A stretch of DNA of 5,813 bases from Succinivibrio sp. (GTDB lineage Bacteria > Pseudomonadota > Gammaproteobacteria > Enterobacterales > Succinivibrionaceae). A program made the translations under genes and the position numbers. The notes under the pieces are model-generated. The model saw only the letters and a list, made by a program, of their open reading frames with translations. It was not told the origin of the DNA and did no database searches. The DNA is taken from the NCBI GenBank assembly GCA_017959135.1, contig JAGDBH010000255.1, positions 1 to 5,813 on the forward strand. The letters are read 5' to 3'. Of the stretch, positions 1 to 5,606 are shown piece by piece (position 1 is the stretch's first letter; each line of letters opens with the position of its first letter).

Positions 1-85
1 GAGCCTGCATCTGCTTAATATCATTCATCTGATCTATTTTATCACTATACTTATACTGTGACATTCTATCATCCTGTGTATTCAT
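1..85 (-). CDS. Possible 5' end of an unrecognised gene, cut by the window edge
   Basis: Reading leftward from an ATG at 85-83, 28 codons are open to the window edge. The predicted start is MNTQDDRMSQYKYSD and continues rich in Asp, Lys, Gln and Met. This stretch is less AT-rich than the spacer to its right, as expected for coding DNA. There is no strong ribosome binding site before the first ATG. A second in-frame ATG (codon 8, at 64-62) has AGGA seven bases upstream and may be the true start. The fragment is too short to assign a family. It could also be a chance open frame, because 28 codons without a stop is not rare. If real, it is divergent from sodB. Confidence 0.4.
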   Translation of the reverse strand, partial: MNTQDDRMSQYKYSDKIDQMNDIKQMQA

Positions 86-202
86 TTTTTCTGCTTACTT
101 ATTTTTGTCTTTTAGAGTTCACTTAGATTCAGCATAATCGGGGGAAATGTGTTCTCGGGATTTTTGTCAAATCTGTTTTTGCAAGCATTATACCAAAATT
201 TT

Positions 203-234
203 TTGACTTTGATCACGTAAGCTCTTTGTATAAT
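203..234 (+). promoter_or_regulatory. Weak candidate promoter upstream of sodB
   Basis: A perfect -10 hexamer TATAAT at 229-234 is preceded by TTGACT at 203-208 with a 20-bp spacer, or by TTTGAT at 208-213 with a 15-bp spacer. Neither spacing is ideal. If it is used for sodB the transcript would have a roughly 300-nt leader. In such AT-rich DNA a TATAAT can also occur by chance. Confidence 0.25.
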
Positions 235-386
235 AAATTAATTAACTTATCTGTATGAATAATAAAGATAAAAAGATCAGATAATTAACTATCAGAATTC
301 CTGACGTTTTTTCCGGATTTGTCATCATTTTTTTAGAAAGATATGAAAATCTTTATATACTGTATTGCTTTTTTTGTATTTGAAAA

Positions 387-401
387 TAAGAAAATTTCTT
401 A
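387..401. promoter_or_regulatory. Perfect 7-1-7 dyad upstream of sodB
   Basis: TAAGAAAATTTCTTA is a perfect inverted repeat of seven bases either side of one central base, 145 bp before the sodB start. The 7-1-7 geometry is that of Fur-family operators (Fur, PerR), which commonly control Fe superoxide dismutase genes. However, the half-site matches the Fur and PerR consensus at only about four of seven positions. It may bind another dimeric repressor, or be chance in AT-rich DNA. Confidence 0.25.
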
Positions 402-529
402 CATATTGGAAAAAAATAGAAAATAACGTGCCCTCTGTATAAAAAAGAAAATTAACCAAAACTAATTGTTTGATTTTCTTCGATCCTTAACATAACCTTA
501 AAACTGTTACGACAACAAAAAAAGAATAT

Positions 530-535
530 AAGGAG
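530..535 (+). promoter_or_regulatory. sodB ribosome binding site
   Basis: AAGGAG lies ten bases before the ATG at 546. It is a strong Shine-Dalgarno match and supports this start over any internal Met. Confidence 0.8.
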
Positions 536-545
536 TCAATCTATT

Positions 546-1124
546 ATGGCTGATTTTAATTTACCACCTCTCCCATATGAGAAAACTGCATTAGAAGGCT
601 TCCTCTCTGAGCAGACCCTGACCTTCCATCATGACAAGCATTTAAATGCCTATGTAGAAACTTCGAACAAGTTAAAGAAGGGAACCTCATTTGAGAATGA
701 GACTATTGAGACCATTATCAGAAAAGCTCAGCCAGGTCCTCTATTCAACAATGTTGCCCAGGTATTCAATCATACCTTCTATTTCAAGTGTCTGTGTGCT
801 CAGACCAAGAAACCATCAGCAAGACTAATGGGAATGATTGAGAAGAGCTTTGAATCGTATGATGTGTTCCTGGATCTGTTCAAGTCTTCAGCTGTAGGTA
901 ATTTCGGTTCCGGCTGGACATGGCTATGTGAGAATAATGGAGCTCTGGAAATCATAAATACTTCCAATGCAGCTAATCCTTTAACCATGGGCAAGACTCC
1001 AATTCTATGCGTGGATGTATGGGAGCATGCCTATTATCTTGATTATCAGAACAGAAGAGCTGATTATCTGAAGGATTTTGTAAACCACATTGACTGGGAC
1101 TTCGTTGAGTCAAATCTGCCTTAA
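546..1124 (+). CDS. sodB: Iron superoxide dismutase
   Basis: This 192-residue protein converts superoxide to oxygen and hydrogen peroxide in the cytoplasm, normally as a homodimer with one Fe per subunit. It aligns end to end with E. coli SodB (193 residues). The four metal ligands are visible as His28 (FHHDKH), His76 (VFNHTFY), Asp157 and His161 (DVWEHAYY). The gateway Tyr36 and the GSGWTWL core (121-127) are kept. Gln72, just before the second ligand, is the outer-sphere glutamine typical of Fe rather than Mn enzymes. One oddity is that the usual WNHTFYWNCL segment reads FNHTFYFKCL, so two aromatic-shell Trp are Phe and an Asn is Lys. No signal peptide is seen. It is a single-gene unit with a strong ribosome binding site and a downstream hairpin. 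The presence of SOD implies at least occasional oxygen exposure. Confidence 0.97.
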   Translation: MADFNLPPLPYEKTALEGFLSEQTLTFHHDKHLNAYVETSNKLKKGTSFENETIETIIRKAQPGPLFNNVAQVFNHTFYFKCLCAQTKKPSARLMGMIEKSFESYDVFLDLFKSSAVGNFGSGWTWLCENNGALEIINTSNAANPLTMGKTPILCVDVWEHAYYLDYQNRRADYLKDFVNHIDWDFVESNLP

Positions 1125-1131
1125 CAGACCG

Positions 1132-1188
1132 CCCAATACATAAAAAAATACCCAGTGATTTCTATACCACTGGGTTTATGTATTCGGG
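1132..1188 (+). terminator. Large imperfect hairpin after sodB, probably a two-way terminator
   Basis: A long stem starts seven bases after the sodB stop. The inner arms CCCAGTG (1151-1157) and CACTGGG (1168-1174) enclose a ten-base loop. The outer arms AATACATAAA (1135-1144) and TTTATGTATT (1175-1184) pair perfectly, with six left-side bases bulged, and CCC (1132-1134) can pair with GGG (1186-1188). Read rightward, the inner stem is followed by TTTATGTATT, a poor U-tract. Read leftward it is followed by TATTTTTTTA, a better one. It therefore may end sodB transcripts and also stop antisense transcription coming from the right. Confidence 0.65.
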
Positions 1189-1369
1189 ACATAAAAATGA
1201 AGAAAGCTGAAGAAATACTTTCTCCAAGTACTATTTTAGATTGTCTTGCCCTCAAAAAGTTCATAATTTGTAAAAAAAACGCGATTATTTTACTAACCTC
1301 TTGAAAAATAAGAATATTATTTTTTACTGTCTAGTTTAATATTGAATAACAAAATAACTACTTGCAATA

Positions 1370-1524
1370 TAGGTAAAAATGAGTTAGCATACACTAACAC
1401 GAGTTACCTAATACTAATGAAGGTTAGTATGGCAAGCAAATGACTCGTTTGCATGTGTTCTAAATAAGGTGGTACATAACCTTTATAGCGGTTTTGAGCG
1501 AATCTCAGGACCGCATTTTTTTTT
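1370..1524 (+). ncRNA. Candidate structured small RNA ending in an intrinsic terminator
   Basis: A strong plus-strand terminator at 1488-1524 has no protein gene ahead of it, and the sodB transcript already has a hairpin 300 bases earlier. The DNA just before it can fold into successive stems. TAGGTAA (1370-1376) pairs with TTACCTA (1404-1410) and encloses GTTAG/CTAAC (1383-1398). Then come ATACTAA/TTAGTAT (1411-1430, loop TGAAGG), GCAAA/TTTGC (1436-1452) and AAGGT/ACCTT (1466-1483). The 5' end is unclear. TTGCAA (1362-1367) and TAGCAT (1385-1390), spaced 17 bp, could be a weak promoter, but using it would remove the first arm. I recognise no known RNA family. An 8-codon frame at 1417-1443 inside it is probably incidental. 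It could instead be read-through 3' sequence of sodB. Confidence 0.4.
1488..1524 (+). terminator. Strong rho-independent terminator with no obvious gene
   Basis: GCGGTTTTGAG (1488-1498) pairs with CTCAGGACCGC (1504-1514) over 11 bp, including two G-U pairs, around the loop CGAAT. After a single A comes a run of nine T (1516-1524). This is a textbook intrinsic terminator in the plus direction. There is no plus-strand gene between it and the sodB hairpin. Confidence 0.85.
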
Positions 1525-1532
1525 GTGGATAA
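1524..1532 (-). promoter_or_regulatory. Single consensus DnaA-box match
   Basis: The minus strand reads TTATCCACA, a perfect match to the DnaA-box consensus TTATNCACA. It is inside a small inverted repeat TTGTGG-ATAA-CCACAA (1523-1538). No second box is nearby, so an origin is not supported. It may titrate DnaA, or may be chance. Confidence 0.25.
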
Positions 1533-1566
1533 CCACAATACAGTTTACTACATATGTTCTGAAGTC

Positions 1567-1591
1567 AAAAAAAATCGCCCGAAGGCGATTT
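1567..1591 (-). terminator. metY rho-independent terminator
   Basis: Read on the minus strand, AAATCGCC, the tetraloop TTCG and GGCGATTT form a perfect 8-bp stem (arms 1584-1591 and 1572-1579). It is followed by a T-run (complement of the A-run 1567-1574, partly shared with the stem). It lies about 30 bases after the metY stop and marks the end of that transcript. Confidence 0.92.
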
Positions 1592-1619
1592 CACTGCTAA
1601 CCACGAGGAACACTTGGAA

Positions 1620-2951
1620 TTAGGATGCTTTCTGAATATTTCCATCCTGATCATTTGTGTTATCTGAACTCTTTAACACTTCCTTAAAGGCATTGTCCAG
1701 ATCCTCGATGATGTCATCTATATTCTCAGTACCGATTGACAGTCTGATAGTGCTCTGGAAGATTCCCTGATCTGCAAGCTCGCTGTCTGAAAGCTGTGAG
1801 TGAGTAGTAGTTGCAGGGTGGATAACCAGACTCTTAACATCAGCAACGTTGGCAAGAAGTGAGAAGATCTTAAGTGAATCGATAAACTTATGAGCTTCTT
1901 TCTGTCCTCCTACGATATCGAAGGTAAAGATTGAACCGCCGCCGTTAGGGAAGTATCTCTTGTAAAGCTCATGCTGAGGATGATCCTCTAATGAAGGATG
2001 ATTTACCTTCTTAACCTGAGGATGATTCTTCAGGTAATCAACAACTCTGGTGGTATTCTGGGCATGACGCTCGATACGCAGTGACAGAGTCTCTACGCCC
2101 TGAAGCAGCAGGAATGCGTTGAATGGAGAGATTGCAGCGCCGGTATCACGAAGAAGAATTGCACGCAGATATACTGCAAAGGCTGCTGGACCTACTGCCT
2201 CAACAAATGAGATTCCATGGTAGCTTGGGTTGCTTTCAGCAATATGAGGGAATTTGCCGCTTGCAGCCCAGTTGAACTTACCTGAGTCAACAATACTGCC
2301 GCCAAGGGTTGTACCATGTCCGCCGATGAACTTGGTTGCAGAGTGAACCACAATATCAGCACCGTGCTCAATTGGACGTAACAGGAATGGAGTTGCAAAG
2401 GTGTTATCTACAACCAGTGGAATTCTGTTCTTGTGAGCAAGTTCTGAAAGAGCATCAATATCAGGAATATCAGAGTTTGGATTGCCTAGAGTCTCAATGT
2501 AGATTGCGCGGGTGTTATCTTTGATTGCAGCTTCAACTTCCTTAAGATTATGAATATCAACGAAAGTAGTAGTGATTCCATACTGTCGAAGAGTGTGAGC
2601 CAGAAGGTTATATGAACCGCCGTAGATTGATTTCTGAGCAACAATGTGTCCGCCGTTGGCGCCAAGAGCCTGGATTACATAAGAGATTGATGCTGCACCT
2701 GATGCAACTGCCAGTGCTGCAACACCGCCTTCTAAAGCTGCTAGTCTTTTCTCTAATACATCCTGAGTTGAATTTGTCAGTCTGCCGTAAATATTGCCCG
2801 CATCTCTAAGACCGAATCTGTCAGCAGCATGCTGTGAGTTGTGGAAAACGTAAGATGTTGTCTGGTAGATAGGTACAGCTCTTGAATCGGTTGACTTGTC
2901 TGCTTCTTCCTGACCAACGTGTAACTGTAGAGTTTCGAATTTATATGCCAT
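1620..2951 (-). CDS. metY: O-acetylhomoserine sulfhydrylase (O-acetylhomoserine aminocarboxypropyltransferase)
   Basis: This 443-residue, PLP-dependent cytoplasmic enzyme of the Cys/Met metabolism family makes homocysteine directly from O-acetylhomoserine and sulfide (EC 2.5.1.49), bypassing cystathionine. The length and the insertions around 222-270 fit MetY rather than the shorter MetB/MetC enzymes (about 380-400 residues). Visible sites are the cofactor-binding YGR (55-57), VVDNTFATP with Asp182 facing the PLP ring, SATKFIGGHG with the Schiff-base Lys207, and the carboxylate-binding Arg403 in STIRLSIG. The last ~15 residues (SSDNTNDQDGNIQKAS) are a polar tail beyond the conserved fold. The start is supported by AAGAGG eight bases upstream. 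The gene stands alone, with its own promoter and terminator. Its leader has a small ORF and an inverted repeat that may control translation. A substrate preference for O-succinylhomoserine cannot be excluded from sequence alone. Confidence 0.95.
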   Translation of the reverse strand: MAYKFETLQLHVGQEEADKSTDSRAVPIYQTTSYVFHNSQHAADRFGLRDAGNIYGRLTNSTQDVLEKRLAALEGGVAALAVASGAASISYVIQALGANGGHIVAQKSIYGGSYNLLAHTLRQYGITTTFVDIHNLKEVEAAIKDNTRAIYIETLGNPNSDIPDIDALSELAHKNRIPLVVDNTFATPFLLRPIEHGADIVVHSATKFIGGHGTTLGGSIVDSGKFNWAASGKFPHIAESNPSYHGISFVEAVGPAAFAVYLRAILLRDTGAAISPFNAFLLLQGVETLSLRIERHAQNTTRVVDYLKNHPQVKKVNHPSLEDHPQHELYKRYFPNGGGSIFTFDIVGGQKEAHKFIDSLKIFSLLANVADVKSLVIHPATTTHSQLSDSELADQGIFQSTIRLSIGTENIDDIIEDLDNAFKEVLKSSDNTNDQDGNIQKAS

Positions 2952-2959
2952 TTTGTTTG

Positions 2960-2965
2960 CCTCTT
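2960..2965 (-). promoter_or_regulatory. metY: metY ribosome binding site
   Basis: AAGAGG on the minus strand is eight bases before the metY ATG. It directly follows the second arm of the leader inverted repeat, so a ribosome loading here would collide with that stem if it formed. Confidence 0.7.
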
Positions 2966-3027
2966 AATGTGAATATATAAAAAAAATTGATAACTGGTTA
3001 TTGATAAAACTTAATAATATTCACATT
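2966..3027 (-). promoter_or_regulatory. metY leader inverted repeat next to the ribosome binding site
   Basis: In mRNA sense, AATGTGAATAT (3027-3017) and ATATTCACATT (2976-2966) are perfect 11-base complements 40 bases apart. The first arm contains the Met codon and stop of the upstream leader ORF. The second arm ends exactly where the metY ribosome binding site begins. The loop includes an 8-base direct repeat (TTATCAAT twice, 14-bp period) and a run of eight T. The pair could fold as an RNA hairpin that hinders metY translation. Alternatively, the arms could be paired protein-binding sites, as their centres are about 51 bp (roughly five helical turns) apart. Confidence 0.5.
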
Positions 3028-3056
3028 CGACAGTTAAAAAATAAAAACTTATGCAT
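3021..3056 (-). CDS. Putative metY leader peptide, 11 residues
   Basis: A short frame encodes MHKFLFFNCRM and ends in TGA. It has a perfect AAGGAG (3070-3065) eight bases before its ATG, a better ribosome binding site than that of metY itself. It lies between the predicted metY promoter and metY. Its last codons are Asn, Cys, Arg, Met and stop, and the Met codon and stop are within the first arm of the inverted repeat that reaches the metY ribosome binding site. Known leader peptides put the regulatory amino acid at such a place, and Cys and Met are the products of this pathway. This makes a translation-coupled control element likely but unproven. A chance frame is possible because it is so short. 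Confidence 0.5.
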   Translation of the reverse strand: MHKFLFFNCRM

Positions 3057-3101
3057 ACTGATTTCTCCTTACTCTGATGTCTAATTATCTTGTGTGAGTT
3101 A

Positions 3102-3130
3102 ATAATAGAATTATTATTCTTCAATATCAA
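3102..3130 (-). promoter_or_regulatory. metY promoter
   Basis: On the minus strand TTGATA (3130-3125) and TATTAT (3107-3102) are 17 bp apart, each matching the sigma-70 consensus at five of six bases. Transcription would start near 3095 and give a leader of about 145 nt that includes the small ORF. A 7-bp inverted repeat AATAATA/TATTATT (3101-3118) overlaps the -10 element and could be an operator, though it may merely reflect AT-richness. Confidence 0.65.
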
Positions 3131-3430
3131 CAAGTTAGTAATACTATATTTTTATGCGCTGTTATAATTAATAACTATAAGATACTTGTAATTTTGTAAT
3201 CTGATAATTGAAGATACAGATGGCGGGCTGTTGTTTTTTCTTGTTGTTATGATGAGGTAACTGCCTGTTTCTTCGCAGGATTAAAAGAAAAATCCAAGCG
3301 AGGCTCCATTTGTGTGTGTATTAACTTTCTTATAAAGGAGAGATCCGATAAAATTAGCGTGTATTTTTGAGCTGTTTGTTCCTAAATCAGAAACCAAGAG
3401 AACTATTACAAAAACATTTTTCGGATAATC
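3131..3430. other. Spacer between the metY promoter and the methyltransferase gene
   Basis: About 300 bases lie between the two divergent genes. No clear plus-strand promoter could be fixed. A 10-codon frame (MAGCCFFLLL, 3220-3252) has only a weak ribosome binding site. It is followed by a short hairpin CTGC/GCAG (3261-3278). Further right, a strong AAGGAG (3335-3340) precedes a 26-codon frame without a standard start that ends just before the methyltransferase ATG. The methyltransferase transcript therefore may have a long leader. Confidence 0.5.
3348..3428 (+). CDS. Possible non-AUG leader ORF coupled to the methyltransferase gene
   Basis: AAGGAG at 3335-3340 is the best ribosome binding site in this region, but seven bases later the codon is ATA (3348), not ATG. 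From there 26 codons are open (IKLACIFELFVPKSE near the start, TFFG at the end). The TAA stop at 3426-3428 lies two bases before the methyltransferase ATG at 3431, which itself has only a weak GGA. Such spacing favours translational coupling. No ATG, GTG or TTG exists in this frame between the previous stop and 3426, so initiation would have to be at ATA or another rare start. It may be a decayed leader ORF or chance. Confidence 0.25.
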   Translation: MKLACIFELFVPKSETKRTITKTFFG

Positions 3431-5599
3431 ATGAAATATATTTCTATAAAACAGGCTGCAGTAAAATTTGGTATATCAGAGGAACAGACACAGGAACTCT
3501 GTGAACAGGGCAGATTCAGAAATGCCCAGCTGGTTGATGATTTCTGGATTATTCCTGAAAGTGCCAAGCTTCCACAGAAGAAATCCAGAAAAAAAGCCCC
3601 TGATTTACGCAATTATCTGACTCTTCCTCAGGCCTGTGCAGAATTATCCGTATCGGTTGCAACCGGCTATAACTGGATTAAGCTTAGCAAGCTGGTTCCA
3701 GACCGTATTGAAAACAAAAAGAATTACTTTACAAAAAGCTATATCAGCAAGCTTAAAAAAGAAATCAAATCAGGCAAGAATCTGTCCCTAAAGAGCCGTC
3801 GTAACAAGAAGTTCATCAGTGGCTCATATATCTATAACTCATATGTTTCAAAGGACAGTACCTCAATCGAAATCATCAGCAGACTTTTAGAGAATGTTGA
3901 TTCTCACAAGATTGATATTGATACCGAGCATCTGCGCATGATTATGGCAGAGACTGCTCTGTCTCTGATTGTGAAAAGACTTGAGCTTGGTTACAGACCA
4001 CCTTATCTTCCTGCATTTTTTGAAGGCAGTCTAAAGCTTGGCTGTTATGAGAAACTTATATCCGATCTTATCGGTAAAGGCTCAAAGGTTAAAAAGCTGG
4101 TTGATAAGTACAGCTATCTTCTGGATCTGAATTTTGATTATCAGGAAACAGAGGATACTTTAGGTCTTGTATACATTTCCTGCAGAAACATTGAAAACAG
4201 AAAGGCTACCGGTACCTATTACACTCCATCCAAGGTTGTGGATAAGATTGTAAAGATTGTTCTCTCCTCAGATTCATATCATCCTGGGGACAATCTTCTG
4301 GATCCATGCTGCGGAACCGGTAATTTCCTTCTAAAGCTTCCTTATGAGGTTAAGGTTGAGAATATCTTCGGTAACGATATCGACGATATTGCAGTAACTC
4401 TGACCAGAATCAATCTTGCCATGAAGTATAAGCTTGATAACACTGATATTCTTTATAAGAACATCACCAACAGTGATTTTCTGACAGAGTTCTCCAATCC
4501 TAGAATTACCCATATTCTTGGAAATCCACCATGGGGGTATTCATATACCAGTGAGGATAAGAATATCCTCAAGAATCTGTTTTCATCAGCTAAAGGCTCA
4601 ACAATTGAATCTTATGATGTATTTCAGGAGAAATCCATTATGCACTCTAAGAACGGGGGAACTATTACCTTCGTAATGCCTGAGGCTATCCTGAATGTAA
4701 AGACTCATTATCCGGTACGCGAAAAGCTTATTGAGAATACCTCAATTCTGTCATTGAACTATCTTGGCAATGCCTTTGACAAGGTTCAGTGCCCTTGTAT
4801 CATCATGCAGCTTAAGAAGACTTCAAAGCCTATTTCCTGCATCAATATGAAGGTGACAGACGGTCAGCGCGAGTTTGTTATCAGAAAGGAAAGATATGTG
4901 GATTCACAGTATCTGAATTTCAAGACAGATGACAATGAGGAGCAGATCCTCTCAAAGATCTTCTCTCTGAATAATATCCGCTTCCTTAAGGATAACGCTC
5001 TGTTTGCCCTGGGTATTGTTACCGGTAATAACAATCTGTACATATCCAGCAGAAAGTCAGCTGATAACGAGGTTATTTTAAAGGGAGCCGATGTCTTCAA
5101 GTATCGAATTGATGCTCCAAAGCGCTTTATAACCTTTAATCCTGAGCATTTCCAGCAGGTTGCTCCAGAATCAATGTACAGAGCTAAAGAGAAGCTTATC
5201 TACAGATTTATCAGCAATCATCTGGTATTTGCCTATGATGATAAGCAGACTCTGTCATTAAACAGCAGCAACATTGTCATCCCTCAGATTGAAGGTCTGA
5301 GCATCAAGTATATTCTGAGCATTCTAAATTCATCAATCGCCCAGTTTATCTACGATAAGAGGTTTAATTCTGTTAAGGTTCTGCGTGCTCATATTGAGAG
5401 TATTCCTATCCCAATGATCTCCTACGAGGAGCAGAAGCCTTTTATCAATCTTGTTGAAGAGATCATGGCCTGCAAGGATAAGACTAAGGTTGAATCGCTT
5501 TATAGAAATCTGGATGCGATTATCTTCAGTCTGTTTAATCTTGATGAAAGTCAGAAGGCTCTGATATTAGACGCCTGTGATATGACCAAGTTTCTATAG
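3431..5599 (+). CDS. Helix-turn-helix/N6-adenine DNA methyltransferase fusion
   Basis: This 722-residue protein should transfer a methyl group from S-adenosylmethionine to adenine N6 in a specific DNA site. Residues 1-50 and about 60-112 each look like a MerR/excisionase-type helix-turn-helix (YISIKQAAVKFGIS; YLTLPQACAELSVS followed by GYNWIK). The catalytic part has motif X GTYYTP (261-266), motif I DPCCGTGNFL (291-300), the acidic GNDID (314-318) and motif IV NPPW (365-368). The C-terminal third resembles the TaqI/Eco57I-type specificity region, with GIVTGNNNLY (528-537) and an LNSSIAQFIYDKRFNSVKVL segment (632-651). I see no nuclease motif, and no restriction gene is in the window, so it may be solitary. 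The only ATG in frame after the preceding stop is 3431. Codon use resembles metY, giving no sign of recent transfer. The recognition site cannot be read from sequence. It could still be the methylating half of a system with parts elsewhere. Confidence 0.88.
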   Translation: MKYISIKQAAVKFGISEEQTQELCEQGRFRNAQLVDDFWIIPESAKLPQKKSRKKAPDLRNYLTLPQACAELSVSVATGYNWIKLSKLVPDRIENKKNYFTKSYISKLKKEIKSGKNLSLKSRRNKKFISGSYIYNSYVSKDSTSIEIISRLLENVDSHKIDIDTEHLRMIMAETALSLIVKRLELGYRPPYLPAFFEGSLKLGCYEKLISDLIGKGSKVKKLVDKYSYLLDLNFDYQETEDTLGLVYISCRNIENRKATGTYYTPSKVVDKIVKIVLSSDSYHPGDNLLDPCCGTGNFLLKLPYEVKVENIFGNDIDDIAVTLTRINLAMKYKLDNTDILYKNITNSDFLTEFSNPRITHILGNPPWGYSYTSEDKNILKNLFSSAKGSTIESYDVFQEKSIMHSKNGGTITFVMPEAILNVKTHYPVREKLIENTSILSLNYLGNAFDKVQCPCIIMQLKKTSKPISCINMKVTDGQREFVIRKERYVDSQYLNFKTDDNEEQILSKIFSLNNIRFLKDNALFALGIVTGNNNLYISSRKSADNEVILKGADVFKYRIDAPKRFITFNPEHFQQVAPESMYRAKEKLIYRFISNHLVFAYDDKQTLSLNSSNIVIPQIEGLSIKYILSILNSSIAQFIYDKRFNSVKVLRAHIESIPIPMISYEEQKPFINLVEEIMACKDKTKVESLYRNLDAIIFSLFNLDESQKALILDACDMTKFL

Positions 5600-5606
5600 A
5601 TTCTAA

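Larger units (their letters stand above)
86..545. other. AT-rich spacer upstream of sodB, no gene seen
   Basis: This 460-base spacer is very AT-rich and has no convincing open frame on either strand. It holds a consensus TATAAT at 229-234, with TTGACT at 203-208 as a poorly spaced (20 bp) -35 element. It also has a near-palindrome GATAATTAACTATC at 280-293, a six-bp inverted repeat AAAGAT/ATCTTT at 337-354, and a perfect 7-1-7 dyad at 387-401. No well-spaced sodB promoter could be fixed. The length and dyads suggest it carries control sites for the divergent genes. Confidence 0.6.
1189..1566. other. AT-rich spacer between sodB and metY
   Basis: No convincing protein gene is present. The left half (1189-1369) is AT-rich with runs of A and T. 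It holds only a 35-codon frame at 1197-1304 with poor coding character. The right half holds a cluster of stem-loops and a strong plus-strand terminator, described as a candidate small RNA, followed by a DnaA-box match and the metY terminator. Confidence 0.6.

Noticed and set aside
280..293. GATAATTAACTATC as a Fur box
   Set aside because: It is an imperfect even-length dyad that fits the 7-1-7 Fur pattern only partly, and such strings are common in AT-rich DNA.
1197..1304. 35-codon plus-strand frame starting MKKAEEILS
   Set aside because: It starts just after the sodB hairpin with only a marginal GGGA ahead of it, its base composition matches the surrounding AT-rich spacer, and its later part is a run of Lys/Ile/Leu codons from poly-A/T sequence.
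1417..1443. 8-codon frame MKVSMASK within the candidate small RNA
   Set aside because: It is very short, has no convincing ribosome binding site, and its sequence is part of predicted stems.
1468..1524. GGTGGTAC followed by a terminator, recalling the T-box riboswitch motif
   Set aside because: The GCGGT and ACCGC elements are in the wrong order for a T-box antiterminator, no gene follows on the plus strand, and there is no recognisable specifier stem. T-boxes are also not expected in gammaproteobacteria.
3220..3252. 10-codon frame MAGCCFFLLL upstream of the methyltransferase
   Set aside because: The ribosome binding site is weak and it lies about 180 bases from the gene, with no terminator or pairing element linking the two. 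It was kept only as a note in the spacer entry.
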